A stretch of DNA of 64,000 nucleotides from Halopseudomonas sabulinigri (lineage in GTDB: Bacteria; Pseudomonadota; Gammaproteobacteria; Pseudomonadales; Pseudomonadaceae): positions 186,001 through 250,000 of the forward strand of contig NZ_LT629763.1 of assembly GCF_900105255.1 (NCBI RefSeq), read 5' to 3'. The notes beneath the pieces were generated by a model that was given only the letters and a program-made list of their open reading frames with translations, searched no databases and had not been told where the DNA came from. Below are positions 9,350 to 18,154 of the stretch, one piece after another. The first letter of the stretch is position 1. Each line of letters opens with the position of its first letter. Position numbers and translations under genes: made by a program.

Positions 9350-9377
9350 TTCAACCACGGGAGCTACGCAAGCTTGG

Positions 9378-9824
9378 CTATTCTTCGTCCGGGGCGTACA
9401 TGTCTTTCATGAAGTAGGCGAACGCGGTATTAAAGGCGGTTTCCTGATAACCCTTTAGGCCGGTCTCGGCAAAGGGGATATGCACAGGATTGCGCTTGAG
9501 CGTTTCCTTGATGTCGGTGGTCGACATGATGATTACGTCCAAGTCGCTGATCAGCTCAATCGCCGCTTCCAGCTTGAAGCCAACCGCACCACCGGCAAAT
9601 TTGCCCTTCATCGGCCGCTGACGGATGACCACCTTCTCGACCTTATAGTCCTGCATCAATTTGGCAAACGTCTGCTGGAAATAACGCAGCTCTCGTGTGC
9701 TGTTGATGTCGGTCAGGGTCAGCCGCCGTGAGCGGCAGTCAGGCAGCTCAAAAATCTCGTCCGACAGGGACAGCAAACACAGATTTACATCGTTACTGTT
9801 GATTTCAACGCCGCACACTTTCAT
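9378..9824 (-). CDS. DUF3010-family conserved protein
   Basis: 148 residues from the ATG at 9824. Begins MKVCGVEINSNDVNLCLL and continues with a pattern I associate with DUF3010, small cytoplasmic gammaproteobacterial proteins with a RuvC/RNase H-like opening strand: YFQQTFAKLMQDYKVEKVVI, RQRPMKGKFAGGAVGFKLE, then NPVHIPFAETGLKGYQETAF. No enzymatic role has been established that I know of. There is an alternative in-frame TTG at 9836, but the ATG gives the family's usual N-terminus. Convergent with the GNAT gene. Confidence 0.8.
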   Translation of the reverse strand: MKVCGVEINSNDVNLCLLSLSDEIFELPDCRSRRLTLTDINSTRELRYFQQTFAKLMQDYKVEKVVIRQRPMKGKFAGGAVGFKLEAAIELISDLDVIIMSTTDIKETLKRNPVHIPFAETGLKGYQETAFNTAFAYFMKDMYAPDEE

Positions 9825-9930
9825 AAAAATACCCAACCTGGCTAGATCGGCGCAGTGTAGCGCAAAAGCCTGCAGTTAACCTCCGGCGCGGCTGTGCGGT
9901 CAGTGAAAATGTACCGGCACGCATTATCTG

Positions 9931-10020
9931 CTTTACGCCACAACGCAAATGGCATTACATTTTTGCCATGGCAATAAGCCAGTTTGCAGGAGCCCAAGGA
10001 TGGCATCTAGACGTACTGCA
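9931..10020 (+). repeat. Duplicated 5' region of the Mrr-like nuclease gene (degenerate copy)
   Basis: This stretch aligns with 13447-13535, the promoter and first codons of the Mrr-like gene. Shared blocks include CTTTRCGCCACA, CATGGCAATA, GCAGGAGCCCAAGGATGGC and the following codons to ACGTAC. Roughly 75-80% identity over about 90 bases by eye. Downstream of 10030 similarity fades and no matching protein is encoded. The rest of the 9837-10493 gap holds only overlapping short frames (for example 9949-10314) that do not resemble proteins. Confidence 0.6.
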
Positions 10021-10493
10021 GCGTTTACCTCAATCGTGTCTTTCCCAGGCCGAGGATTCTCCGTTGCTCCACGACGCTACACCCACTCTGGTTGTGCCTT
10101 CGCCCCCAGCTGTGAGAGCCGCTTCTCTTCTTCCCTCGGCCAGCAATGGCAGAGTTCTAGCGCTCACACTGCGCCCTTGTTGATCTTTCCCGGAAATAGC
10201 CCTGTATCCCCGAGTTACCGATCGCGACTACCTCAGTTGAAACGCCCGTTGCTCCAGCGCCAAGCCGTTGGGCGGCGAAACGTGGTTTCGCGCGGCCTTG
10301 GCGCCTTCGCTTGAAGACTTGATTTGCTGGATGGCTACGTCAGTAGCAACGCACGCTGATGGCTTTAAAGCCAGCGGGTGCCGGTGTTGGGTTGCAGGCG
10401 TTTTGCGGTTAATACCGTAAGCGAGCAGTGGGTGGTCGTGATGCGCGCAGTGGTTTCAATAATTAAAAACAAAAACTGAATAAGGGGTGGGTA

Positions 10494-11195
10494 GTGAAAG
10501 CATTGATTGCTGTTCTTTTGGTGGTTACGTCGCTGTTGAGTGTGGGGTGTTCTTCGGTAAAAACAAAGGTGCTCGCCCCCAATACGGCAGGTGCCTTCAG
10601 CGGTAAAAGTCTGGTGCTGTCAAAATACAACGAATTACCGGATTTTCCGGCGCAGACTGCGGTTAACGTTCAGTTTGGCGTGGTTGGGGTGCTGACTGCT
10701 ATTTCGAATGGCAATGCCATTATCCGCAGAAACAACATTCAGGACCCGGCGCTGGGTATTTCTCGCCAGTTGGCGCAGGGCATGCAGAACAGTCATGGGT
10801 TTAATGTGACAGAAGCCGACGACTTTGTAACGGTCAAGTCAGATGTGCCCGAGCTGGCTGCTCGTTATCAGGATTATGACTATGTACTGGACGTCAAAAC
10901 CCTGGGGTGGAGCTCCATCTACTTTCCAACCGACTGGGACAACTATCGCGTTATCTACACGGCGCATGCGCGCTTGATAAGTGTAGATAGCGGACAGGTA
11001 GTTGCCGAACAGCTTTGCAGCCACGTGCCTGATTATGCCGACACCAACCAAGCGCCGTCTTATGTACAGCTGGAAAATGGCACGGGGTTAAAAGCGACAT
11101 TGAACAAGTCGATCGAGTATTGCGTCGATCACATCCGCGCCACTGCACAGCTTTATAACGAAGGGCAAACTGAAAATGTCGCGGTAGCCGAGTGA
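10494..11195 (+). CDS. Lipoprotein of unknown function
   Basis: 233 residues from a GTG at 10494, with AAGGGGTGG upstream. The lipoprotein signal peptide ends in the lipobox LSVGC, with the acylated Cys at residue 19. The mature protein is mixed alpha/beta with conserved-looking stretches (GVVGVLTAISNGNAIIRRNN, LDVKTLGWSSIYFPTDW, YTAHARLISVDSGQVV). The last two resemble outer-membrane lipoproteins of the general GNA1162/LpoB-like kind, but I cannot place it firmly. Base composition is more AT-rich than core genes. It sits in the accessory stretch just before an M48 protease. Confidence 0.7.
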   Translation: MKALIAVLLVVTSLLSVGCSSVKTKVLAPNTAGAFSGKSLVLSKYNELPDFPAQTAVNVQFGVVGVLTAISNGNAIIRRNNIQDPALGISRQLAQGMQNSHGFNVTEADDFVTVKSDVPELAARYQDYDYVLDVKTLGWSSIYFPTDWDNYRVIYTAHARLISVDSGQVVAEQLCSHVPDYADTNQAPSYVQLENGTGLKATLNKSIEYCVDHIRATAQLYNEGQTENVAVAE

Positions 11196-11391
11196 GCTTT
11201 CGCACTGCGGTTTGATAAGGTTGCGGCCTCAGCTGTTGCCCAATGCAGAGGGTGACAGCGAGTGCGTATCTTGAGGCCCGCCCCGCGGTCAGATCGCAGC
11301 CAACGTTAACTTGGCAGTTATGCTCGGTTATCCTCCGACAGCGGCTAGGCTCGTTCCGCGCGAATAAAAACGACAAGAGGTGCTCAAGGGA

Positions 11392-13245
11392 ATGACGAAC
11401 GAACAATTCGATGCACTGGTGGCTCGCCTTGAAACGCAGGCTCAGCGCCATCCGTTTTTGTACAAGTCTCGCGTGCTGCTCATGGCTTTGTTGGGCTATG
11501 GCTATATCACGGTGATGCTGATTGGCCTGGTGATGGCCACTTTGCTATCTGTGCTGTTTCTCAAGGTGCTTGGGCTCAAACTGGCCATTCCTTTGCTGGT
11601 GCTAATCTGGGCGGTACTCAAGGCACTCTGGGTACGGCTGGATGCGCCGCAGGGGCGTCGCGTAACCCAACGGGAAGCGCCGGCGCTATTTGAGATGATA
11701 AATGACCTGCGCAAGCGGCTGAAGGCGCCGCGTTTTCATCGAGTACTTATTACCGACGATTTCAACGCCTGTGTAGTGCAAACCCCGCGCTTGGGCGTCT
11801 TTGGCTGGTATCGCAACTACCTGGTAATAGGTCTGCCGTTGATGAAGTCACTCAGCGTAGAGCAGTTTCGAGCGGTGCTAGCGCATGAGTTTGGTCACCT
11901 CGCGGGCGGCCACGGACGGATTTCTAACTGGATATACCGCTTGCGGCTCAGCTGGCATCGGCTGATGGATTCGCTGACGGCTGGCGGGCACTTTGGCACC
12001 TTCCTGTTCCGCCGTTTCTTCAAGTGGTATGTGCCTTACTTCACGGCGTTTTCCTTCCCGCTGGCGCGTGCCAACGAGTATGAGGCCGATGCCGCAGCGG
12101 CAAGAGTGACCTTGCCGGGTGCGATGGCGCAGGCGCTCACGGCGGTCAACGTGGTTGGCAGCTATCTGGACGAACGTTATTGGAGCGATATCCACCGTAG
12201 CGCCGTGGACCTGCCGCGCCCCGCCTTTGCGCCTTTCGAGCGGCTGGCAGAGCGGCTTTCATCGGATATAGAACCGGCATCCACGCAGCTTTGGCTGGAG
12301 CATGCCCTGGAGCGCAAAACCACATCGGCCGACACCCACCCATCCTTGTCTGACCGCCTGCAGGCCCTGCAACAGACCCCGCACCTGGTGCTGCCGGCGC
12401 GTGAGGAGCGTGCTGATCTGCTGCTCGGCCCGGCATTGCAGAGCATTACCCAGGAATTGGATGGCCAGTGGGAACAGGCCATTCTGCCGGCCTGGCAACA
12501 ACGCTATGAAACCGCTACTCAGGGCCGGAAACGCCTGCAGGAATTGGAGGTTTGTATAACGGAAGGTACCGCCTTGAATGCGTCTGAGGCCTACGAGCGG
12601 GCCTGCTTGACCGAAGAGTTTGGCAGCGGCGTGGAGGCGGCCCTGGAACAGTTCCGTCAATTGCAGCAGCAGGAGCCGGATAACCCGGTTGCCTGTTTTG
12701 CGCTGGGGTCACGTTTGCTGGGTCGCGATGACGAGGCTGGCCTGGATCTGGTGCAGCGAGCAATAGCGCTCGATGAAGACGCCATGCTGCCCGGTTACGA
12801 GTTGCTGCGCGACTTCTGTTGGCGGCACGGGCAGGAGGCTGCCGCCCACGCCTGGCACGACAAGCTGATGCAGCGTGCTGAACTGCTTCAGCGCGCGCGC
12901 GCCGAGCGTGAGCATCTCAGCCTGAAGGACAAGTTTGATCGCCATGGCCTGCCTGACGAGGTGATCGCCCAGGTTCGTGCCTGCCTGAAATCCATTCGCG
13001 GGTTACGCAAGGTCTATCTGCTACGCAAGCGCCTGAACCTCTTTCCGGAGCAGCCGCTTTACGTAGTGGGTTTTTCCTGCACGCCCTGGTGGGGCATTTA
13101 CCGGCGCAAGCGCGAGGCCGGCATTGGTCAGCGGATAGTCGACGAACTAAACCTGCCGGGGGAGATTTTCTGCCTCAGCGTTGATGGCGATAACTACCGA
13201 TTTGGCCGCAAGTTCAGATGGAAGCGCGGTACCCGAGTACGCTGA
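11392..13245 (+). CDS. M48-family membrane metalloprotease with C-terminal TPR-like region
   Basis: 617 residues. Two adjacent hydrophobic segments near residues 26-70 anchor it in the inner membrane. The zinc motif HEFGH (about residue 165, in VLAHEFGHLAGGHGR) and the downstream ligand region NEYEADAAAA are those of M48 (HtpX/Ste24-like) peptidases. The C-terminal third has helical repeats (LEQFRQLQQQEPDNPVACF, LLGRDDEAGLDLVQRAIAL) like TPRs, often seen in proteases of this type in pseudomonads. A GTG at 11380 is an alternative start; I prefer the ATG at 11392. Likely role: membrane protein quality control. Confidence 0.88.
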   Translation: MTNEQFDALVARLETQAQRHPFLYKSRVLLMALLGYGYITVMLIGLVMATLLSVLFLKVLGLKLAIPLLVLIWAVLKALWVRLDAPQGRRVTQREAPALFEMINDLRKRLKAPRFHRVLITDDFNACVVQTPRLGVFGWYRNYLVIGLPLMKSLSVEQFRAVLAHEFGHLAGGHGRISNWIYRLRLSWHRLMDSLTAGGHFGTFLFRRFFKWYVPYFTAFSFPLARANEYEADAAAARVTLPGAMAQALTAVNVVGSYLDERYWSDIHRSAVDLPRPAFAPFERLAERLSSDIEPASTQLWLEHALERKTTSADTHPSLSDRLQALQQTPHLVLPAREERADLLLGPALQSITQELDGQWEQAILPAWQQRYETATQGRKRLQELEVCITEGTALNASEAYERACLTEEFGSGVEAALEQFRQLQQQEPDNPVACFALGSRLLGRDDEAGLDLVQRAIALDEDAMLPGYELLRDFCWRHGQEAAAHAWHDKLMQRAELLQRARAEREHLSLKDKFDRHGLPDEVIAQVRACLKSIRGLRKVYLLRKRLNLFPEQPLYVVGFSCTPWWGIYRRKREAGIGQRIVDELNLPGEIFCLSVDGDNYRFGRKFRWKRGTRVR

Positions 13246-13446
13246 CCTAGCGCTCGAGTGGCGCTGCGCAGGCTTGGGCAACCCATACTGCTTGCCACGG
13301 TGCAGACAGGTCAGGTTGCCTAAGCCGGTCACGGCTGTCGGTTCGGGAAATAGCGGTAGACCAGTGACGAGTCGTGGCGAGCCACCTAACAGCGCAAGCG
13401 ACGTGCGCCGGGGGTTCGCAAAGGACGTGTGAGCGCGTAACGAATG

Positions 13447-13535
13447 CTTTGCGCCACACTGTGATGCGGTTAATTTCAATGCATGGCAATACGCCAGTCG
13501 CAGGAGCCCAAGGATGGCGCGTAAACGTACCTCAA
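13447..13535 (+). repeat. Intact copy of the duplicated 5' region
   Basis: Leader and first codons of the Mrr-like gene, matched by the degenerate copy at 9931-10020. It includes the ribosome binding site CAGGAG and the ATG at 13514. The remainder of the 13246-13446 gap shows no gene. Confidence 0.6.
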
Positions 13536-14386
13536 CACTCGATGACCTGGTAACCATACTGTCCCGGTTGCCCTGGTGGGCAAGCCTTCTGATAGGCCTG
13601 CTGAGCTGGCTTATTCTGCATCCCGTGGCCACCACGCCCTACGTGCCACCCGCGGGGCTCAAGCCCGGTGACATGTCCGGCGTTCTGCTCGGACATCTCT
13701 GGCGCACCTTCGCCCTGTTTGGCCAATACCTCATACCGGCGGTTTGCGTGTTCGGCGCCATGGGTTCTATCGCTGGCCGCCATAAGCGCAAGCAACTGCT
13801 GAATAACGTTAAAACCGCCACCCAACCCGGTAAAGCTATCGATGGGCTCAACTGGCAACAGTTTGAACTCCTGATTGGCGAAGCCTTTCGCCGCCAGGGT
13901 TACAGCGTCTCGGAAACCGGCGGCAGCGGCCCCGACGGCGGCATTGACCTCATCCTTCGCAAGAACAACGAAAAGTACCTGGTGCAATGCAAACACTGGC
14001 GCTCACTCAAGGTCGGGGTGCCGGTCGTCCGCGAGTTTTTCGGCGCCATGGCAGTCGAAGGCGCAGCAGGTGGGTTTGTGGTTACTTCCGGGCAATACAC
14101 CGCAGAGGCCATAGGCTTTGCCGAAGGCCGTAATATTCAGCTTATCGACGGCGTAAAACTCAAGCGCCTGCTAGCACAGCGCAACCCCATAACCCCCGTC
14201 CCTGAGCCCGACACCACAGCGCATGTACCGTCGCAGGCAGTGTTTCAGCCGCCAGCATCGGAACCGCGTTGCCCTGCCTGCAACAGCAGCATGATAAAAC
14301 GCACCGCGCGCAAGGGTAGCAACGCCGGCAACGTATTCTGGGGGTGCAGCACCTATCCAAAGTGCCGGGGAATAGTGGATGCGTGA
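13514..14386 (+). CDS. Membrane-anchored Mrr-like restriction endonuclease with topoisomerase-type zinc finger
   Basis: 290 residues. Two hydrophobic segments (about 21-37 and 66-85) precede an Mrr_cat-type nuclease domain. The catalytic pattern is visible: E/QxF region (WQQFELLIGEAFRRQGY), GPDGGIDLIL with Asp 145, and VQCKHW with Gln 158 and Lys 160, the D-x(n)-QxK variant of the PD-(D/E)XK core. The C-terminus has a four-cysteine ribbon (CPACNSS ... CSTYPKCRG) like the topoisomerase I C4 finger. Related proteins cleave foreign or modified DNA; the membrane anchor suggests action on incoming DNA, which is inference. The 5' region is duplicated at 9931. Confidence 0.88.
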   Translation: MARKRTSTLDDLVTILSRLPWWASLLIGLLSWLILHPVATTPYVPPAGLKPGDMSGVLLGHLWRTFALFGQYLIPAVCVFGAMGSIAGRHKRKQLLNNVKTATQPGKAIDGLNWQQFELLIGEAFRRQGYSVSETGGSGPDGGIDLILRKNNEKYLVQCKHWRSLKVGVPVVREFFGAMAVEGAAGGFVVTSGQYTAEAIGFAEGRNIQLIDGVKLKRLLAQRNPITPVPEPDTTAHVPSQAVFQPPASEPRCPACNSSMIKRTARKGSNAGNVFWGCSTYPKCRGIVDA

Positions 14387-14595
14387 GCTGCGCACATACC
14401 AAGATGGTATGCAAAGCCCCATGCCATACAGTGTTATTGAAATGATGAAATGCGGAATTCAAGATAATCCGTACATTGGGGGGAGTTGGGGATGGGGCTG
14501 TTTTTAAGGGTTTCTTAATCGGAGGGCTTGGCCTGTGAGCGATGATATGCAGAAGTCACTGATATGCAATCATAAAGCCGTCGGTCCAGTTAGCT

Positions 14596-14602
14596 GTTAG
14601 GC
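14596..14602 (+). other. Integron core-site-like sequence (GTTAGGC), left edge of cassette region
   Basis: GTTAGGC fits the GTTRRRY recombination core of attI/attC sites. It stands about 40 bases before an AT-rich lipoprotein gene, as expected at the 5' edge of a gene cassette. I see no partner half-site or integrase gene upstream (14387-14595), so it may be the right-hand core of a truncated attC or attI. Confidence 0.45.
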
Positions 14603-14641
14603 GCTAGTTTATGTGTGAGTTTAAATTAAAAAAGGTACTTT

Positions 14642-15376
14642 ATGAGTTTAGTTAAAAAAATAGCATTATCGCTTGTGTTTTTTTATTTGGCTGGGTGTGC
14701 ATCTGGAGTAAAGCCCAATAATTTGAATGCCCCGGAAAAGATTAGCTGCATTAACTTTGCTGAAAGAGAGTCATATCAAATAAAGCGTGGGCTGTTAGAT
14801 ATTGTATGGGAGACAAGGTTAGAAAGAGGGCCATATATTTCAGAGAAGGTCGATGCGGAGGGGGCTTACTTCAGGGCGCCTCAAGGAGGTGTTTATTTTG
14901 GGCGTCCAGATATGGCGTCACGGCCTAGCGGCTTAGGGTCACACATGACTTATGAGGGTGGCATATACGTTCCGCATGACGCAAATAAAACGCCAAGAAT
15001 TTATACATATTTTTCTACCCAAGCAGTTCCTCCTGTTGTGCCAGAAGAGGGCTTGAATTGCTCAAATATTGGCGTGGTAAGAGATCCAGTAACGGCAAAG
15101 CTTGAGGTATATAAGTATGCAGGATCTGGTGCATTGGGCGGCGTTGTCGGTAAACGCCTTGCGGGTTCGGGTGGTATTACTTATGGCCAAGCAGCAGCAG
15201 GAGGTCTAATTGGCGGTGCTATCGTCGCAGGCCTGATAAATATGGACGTTGGTAAAATATTTTTGAATCCATCCCCGCCAGAAGATGATAGCTTTGCGGC
15301 TAAGCTTAGGCTGTATTCGGCAGCAGTAACTGAAATCAAAGAGAGTAGTAGCGATGAACCATTAAATCAAAAATAA
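14642..15376 (+). CDS. Cassette-borne lipoprotein of unknown function
   Basis: 244 residues, clearly AT-richer than neighbours, with AAAGGTACTT upstream of the ATG. The signal peptide ends in the lipobox YLAGC (Cys 19). The mature protein has several Gly/Tyr-rich motifs (APQGGVYFGRPD, HMTYEGGIYVPHDANKTP) and a Gly/Ala-rich hydrophobic stretch (GQAAAGGLIGGAIVAGLI) that may insert in a membrane. No family recognised. It is bounded by GTTAGGC upstream and GCCTAAC (15392) 16 bases after its stop, the layout of an integron gene cassette. Confidence 0.7.
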   Translation: MSLVKKIALSLVFFYLAGCASGVKPNNLNAPEKISCINFAERESYQIKRGLLDIVWETRLERGPYISEKVDAEGAYFRAPQGGVYFGRPDMASRPSGLGSHMTYEGGIYVPHDANKTPRIYTYFSTQAVPPVVPEEGLNCSNIGVVRDPVTAKLEVYKYAGSGALGGVVGKRLAGSGGITYGQAAAGGLIGGAIVAGLINMDVGKIFLNPSPPEDDSFAAKLRLYSAAVTEIKESSSDEPLNQK

Positions 15377-15391
15377 AATATGTGAGCATGA

Positions 15392-15399
15392 GCCTAACA
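15392..15399 (+). other. Left fragment of attC site, split by the IS
   Basis: GCCTAACA fits the R'' core (RYYYAAC) of an attC site, just after the cassette gene's stop codon. Its partner is at 16583-16664. Joining the two across the IS gives a continuous attC-like sequence that begins GCCTAACAACGCGCTC and ends TTAATCGTTAGGC. Confidence 0.6.
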
Positions 15400-15425
15400 A
15401 GTGACTGTGGTGTCAACGTCCCAAA

Positions 15426-16433
<1,008 letters not shown>

Positions 16434-16448
16434 TTATCGCTTGAGAGT

Positions 16449-16548
16449 CATGCAGCGCTACCCACTTGTTATCGGTCTCTCAAAAGAGGAGCCGGCGCTA
16501 CACCGAGCTGCTGCATGAAGGCCCCCGATGGCCGTCGGGGGTGGGCCT
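16449..16548 (-). ncRNA. Candidate IS110 bridge RNA
   Basis: Read on the minus strand towards the transposase, the noncoding end first forms a perfect hairpin (CCCCCGA/TCGGGGG, 16522-16541, extended by flanking GGC/GCC). It then forms a larger stem closed by CATGCAG (16449-16455) and CTGCATG (16511-16517). An inner hairpin (CTCT-CAAA-AGAG, extended by CGG/CCG) leaves internal loops. One loop holds TAACAAGTG (complement of 16463-16471), identical to the nine bases at the left attC/IS junction (15395-15403). This order (5' hairpin, then a stem with internal guide loops) is the known bridge RNA plan. The boundaries are approximate. Confidence 0.5.
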
Positions 16549-16582
16549 CAATTTACCCAAACACGGCAGAAATTATCCATAC

Positions 16583-16664
16583 AACGCGCTCAACTGCCGC
16601 TCACTTCGTTCGCTGGACAGTCAAAAGCTGCGCTTTTTCCTGCCCGTTTGCTTAATCGTTAGGC
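16583..16664 (+). other. Right part of split attC site
   Basis: Contains a spacer with imperfect inverted symmetry (GCGCTCAACTGCC against GCCCGTTTGCTTAAT) and ends in the core GTTAGGC (16658-16664). Together with 15392-15399 it would form a site of about 90 bases. It immediately precedes the next cassette gene. Confidence 0.6.
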
Positions 16665-16684
16665 CCTAAAAGAGGTATGTGATA

Positions 16685-17416
16685 GTGCTAAGAATGATCG
16701 TAGGTTTCGCAGCCGCCATACTCGCAGCTGCCGTCTCAAGTGCCACGCTGGAAGAGCATGTAACCAGCAAATGCGGAAAGTATGGCGAGCCGGAGTTCGT
16801 GTTCTCTGTAGGCCCCGCTTCCGTTGTTACCGGAGATGCTTCCTGGCTTATAACTTCTCTGGAAGCGATGGTGGCGAGCGGCGAGCGATTTAAGCCGGGT
16901 GAAATCCTGTTAATTGGGCCGGTTCCCCTCAAGGTCGAGGCGGCGTCAAATGGCAGATTGCGACTTCTCGAGCCTGACATGAAGGCCATGCCTTTCAATT
17001 ATGTTGATTCGGTGGGTGCCACTCTCAATATGGTTCGGCGCCAGAAAGATGCCGTGCAAAGTCTTGATGCAAACGCTTCTCCCGATTTTGCGCCGCTACA
17101 TCTCCCCTTGTTGGTTAGCTCTGATGCACTTCAGGCGCGGGTTATCCTCATGCGTCGTGATTCTTCCCTACAAATGGGCACGAACTGGGTGCTCATGGAT
17201 GCAGAGAGCAAGCTTAGTGCCGACGAGCTTACATTTCGACCAATGTCTGTCTACGAGGCCATGCTCCAACGACCAGAAATTCACGACTTTCTGGCCCTGC
17301 CAGATGGGTACTCTGTAGCAGTATCAGGCCAACGGGATTTTGTAATTCTCAAAGGCGACCAGACCGCAACACCAGTCAAGGGCAGCTATCTCTTCGGACT
17401 TCAAGCTACACCCTAG
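16685..17416 (+). CDS. Cassette-borne secreted protein with DUF2185/Imm33-like C-terminus
   Basis: 243 residues from a GTG at 16685, with AGAGG nine bases upstream; a GTG at 16679 and an ATG at 16694 are alternatives. An N-terminal signal peptide (MIVGFAAAILAAAVSSA) suggests export. The C-terminal part (NWVLMDAESKLSADEL, SVYEAMLQRPEIHDFLALP, GYSVAVSG) resembles the DUF2185/Imm33 pattern of immunity-type proteins, weakly. It is bounded by an attC core upstream (16658) and an attC-like hairpin that overlaps its stop codon, so it is probably an integron cassette gene. Function unknown. Confidence 0.65.
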   Translation: MLRMIVGFAAAILAAAVSSATLEEHVTSKCGKYGEPEFVFSVGPASVVTGDASWLITSLEAMVASGERFKPGEILLIGPVPLKVEAASNGRLRLLEPDMKAMPFNYVDSVGATLNMVRRQKDAVQSLDANASPDFAPLHLPLLVSSDALQARVILMRRDSSLQMGTNWVLMDAESKLSADELTFRPMSVYEAMLQRPEIHDFLALPDGYSVAVSGQRDFVILKGDQTATPVKGSYLFGLQATP

Positions 17417-17465
17417 TTAGTCGTTCAAGGGGGCCGGGCGCGGCCCCTTAACTCAAGTGTCAAAT
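17411..17465 (+). other. Degenerate short attC (aadA-type) site
   Basis: The layout follows the classical 60-base site. A left core overlaps the stop codon (CCCTAGT, against consensus RYYYAAC). Then come CGTTCAAG, a GC stem (GGGGCC/GGCCCC), CTTAACTCAAG and a right core GTCAAAT (against GTTRRRY). The inner L-boxes are well preserved, while both outer cores carry changes at normally fixed bases. The GC stem could instead act as a terminator. Confidence 0.55.
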
Positions 17466-17566
17466 ATCATGCACCAATCACACTAAGGTTAAGGTGCCGC
17501 TGTTTATGATGCGTGTCACAGACGACTTCTGCGTCGGTAAAGCCGGATACTTTCGGGGGTAAGTAA

Positions 17567-18046
17567 ATGCAGATCAGAGCAATGCAAGCCGCTGACCTTT
17601 CGGCCGCTGCAGAGGTTCATCAGCAGGCGTTTATTCGTCAGAAACAGTCGCTCCAGTGGCTGGAGTCAAGCTTGAATGCCTTTCCACGATTTCTGTCCTT
17701 CGTTGCAGAAGAGCAAGCGGGTGTTGTGGGTTACATTCTTTGGGCGCAAAAGAGCGGCTTTCGCGATCAGGCTGTAATGGAGCTGGATCAGGTTGCAGTG
17801 CTTCCAGCGGAGCAGGGCAGGGGTATTGCCCGTTGTCTGATATATGAGTCCTTGCCGTTGGTAAAGCAGCAACTATGCAGACAGGGCTCGACGCTCAAAC
17901 ACATTATCGTGAATACCCGTGCCGACAATCATGCGCAGCGCTTGTACCGGAGTGCCTTGGGCGCGGAAGTGGTAGCGACCATTGCTGATCTGTATTCGGC
18001 GGATGAGGTGTTGATGTTGTCCCGTGATATGGATGGAAAGGCCTGA
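17567..18046 (+). CDS. GNAT-family N-acetyltransferase
   Basis: 159 residues covering the whole GNAT fold: MQIRAMQAADLSAAAEVH, a beta-strand pair (GVVGYILWAQ), LDQVAVLPAEQGRGIARCL with the acetyl-CoA loop Q-x-R-G-I-A, and a late strand with a conserved Tyr (HAQRLYRSALGAEVV). This is the RimI-like layout, but no substrate can be inferred. It is the better-preserved paralogue of the protein at 8523-9014; the two flank the accessory stretch. Monocistronic, with a purine-rich GGGGGTAAG ribosome binding site. Confidence 0.85.
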   Translation: MQIRAMQAADLSAAAEVHQQAFIRQKQSLQWLESSLNAFPRFLSFVAEEQAGVVGYILWAQKSGFRDQAVMELDQVAVLPAEQGRGIARCLIYESLPLVKQQLCRQGSTLKHIIVNTRADNHAQRLYRSALGAEVVATIADLYSADEVLMLSRDMDGKA

Positions 18047-18154
18047 GGCGCAACGGTGCGCTGGATAGCCGTCGTTTTCTCGTGGTGGCGGCGCTGCCTT
18101 CATGCCTCTTTGGCAAGCGCCTGTATGCTAGTCGGAAGGTAGAGTGCGGGTTGG

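Noticed and set aside
9949-10314. 121-residue open frame in the 9837-10493 gap
   Set aside because: Ser/Arg/Pro-rich without recognisable fold, overlapping another open frame; its start lies within the duplicated leader of the Mrr-like gene, which explains the good ribosome binding site.
17425-17455. Simple rho-independent terminator
   Set aside because: The GC stem lacks a T-run, and its flanks match attC L-boxes, so attC was preferred; both functions remain possible.
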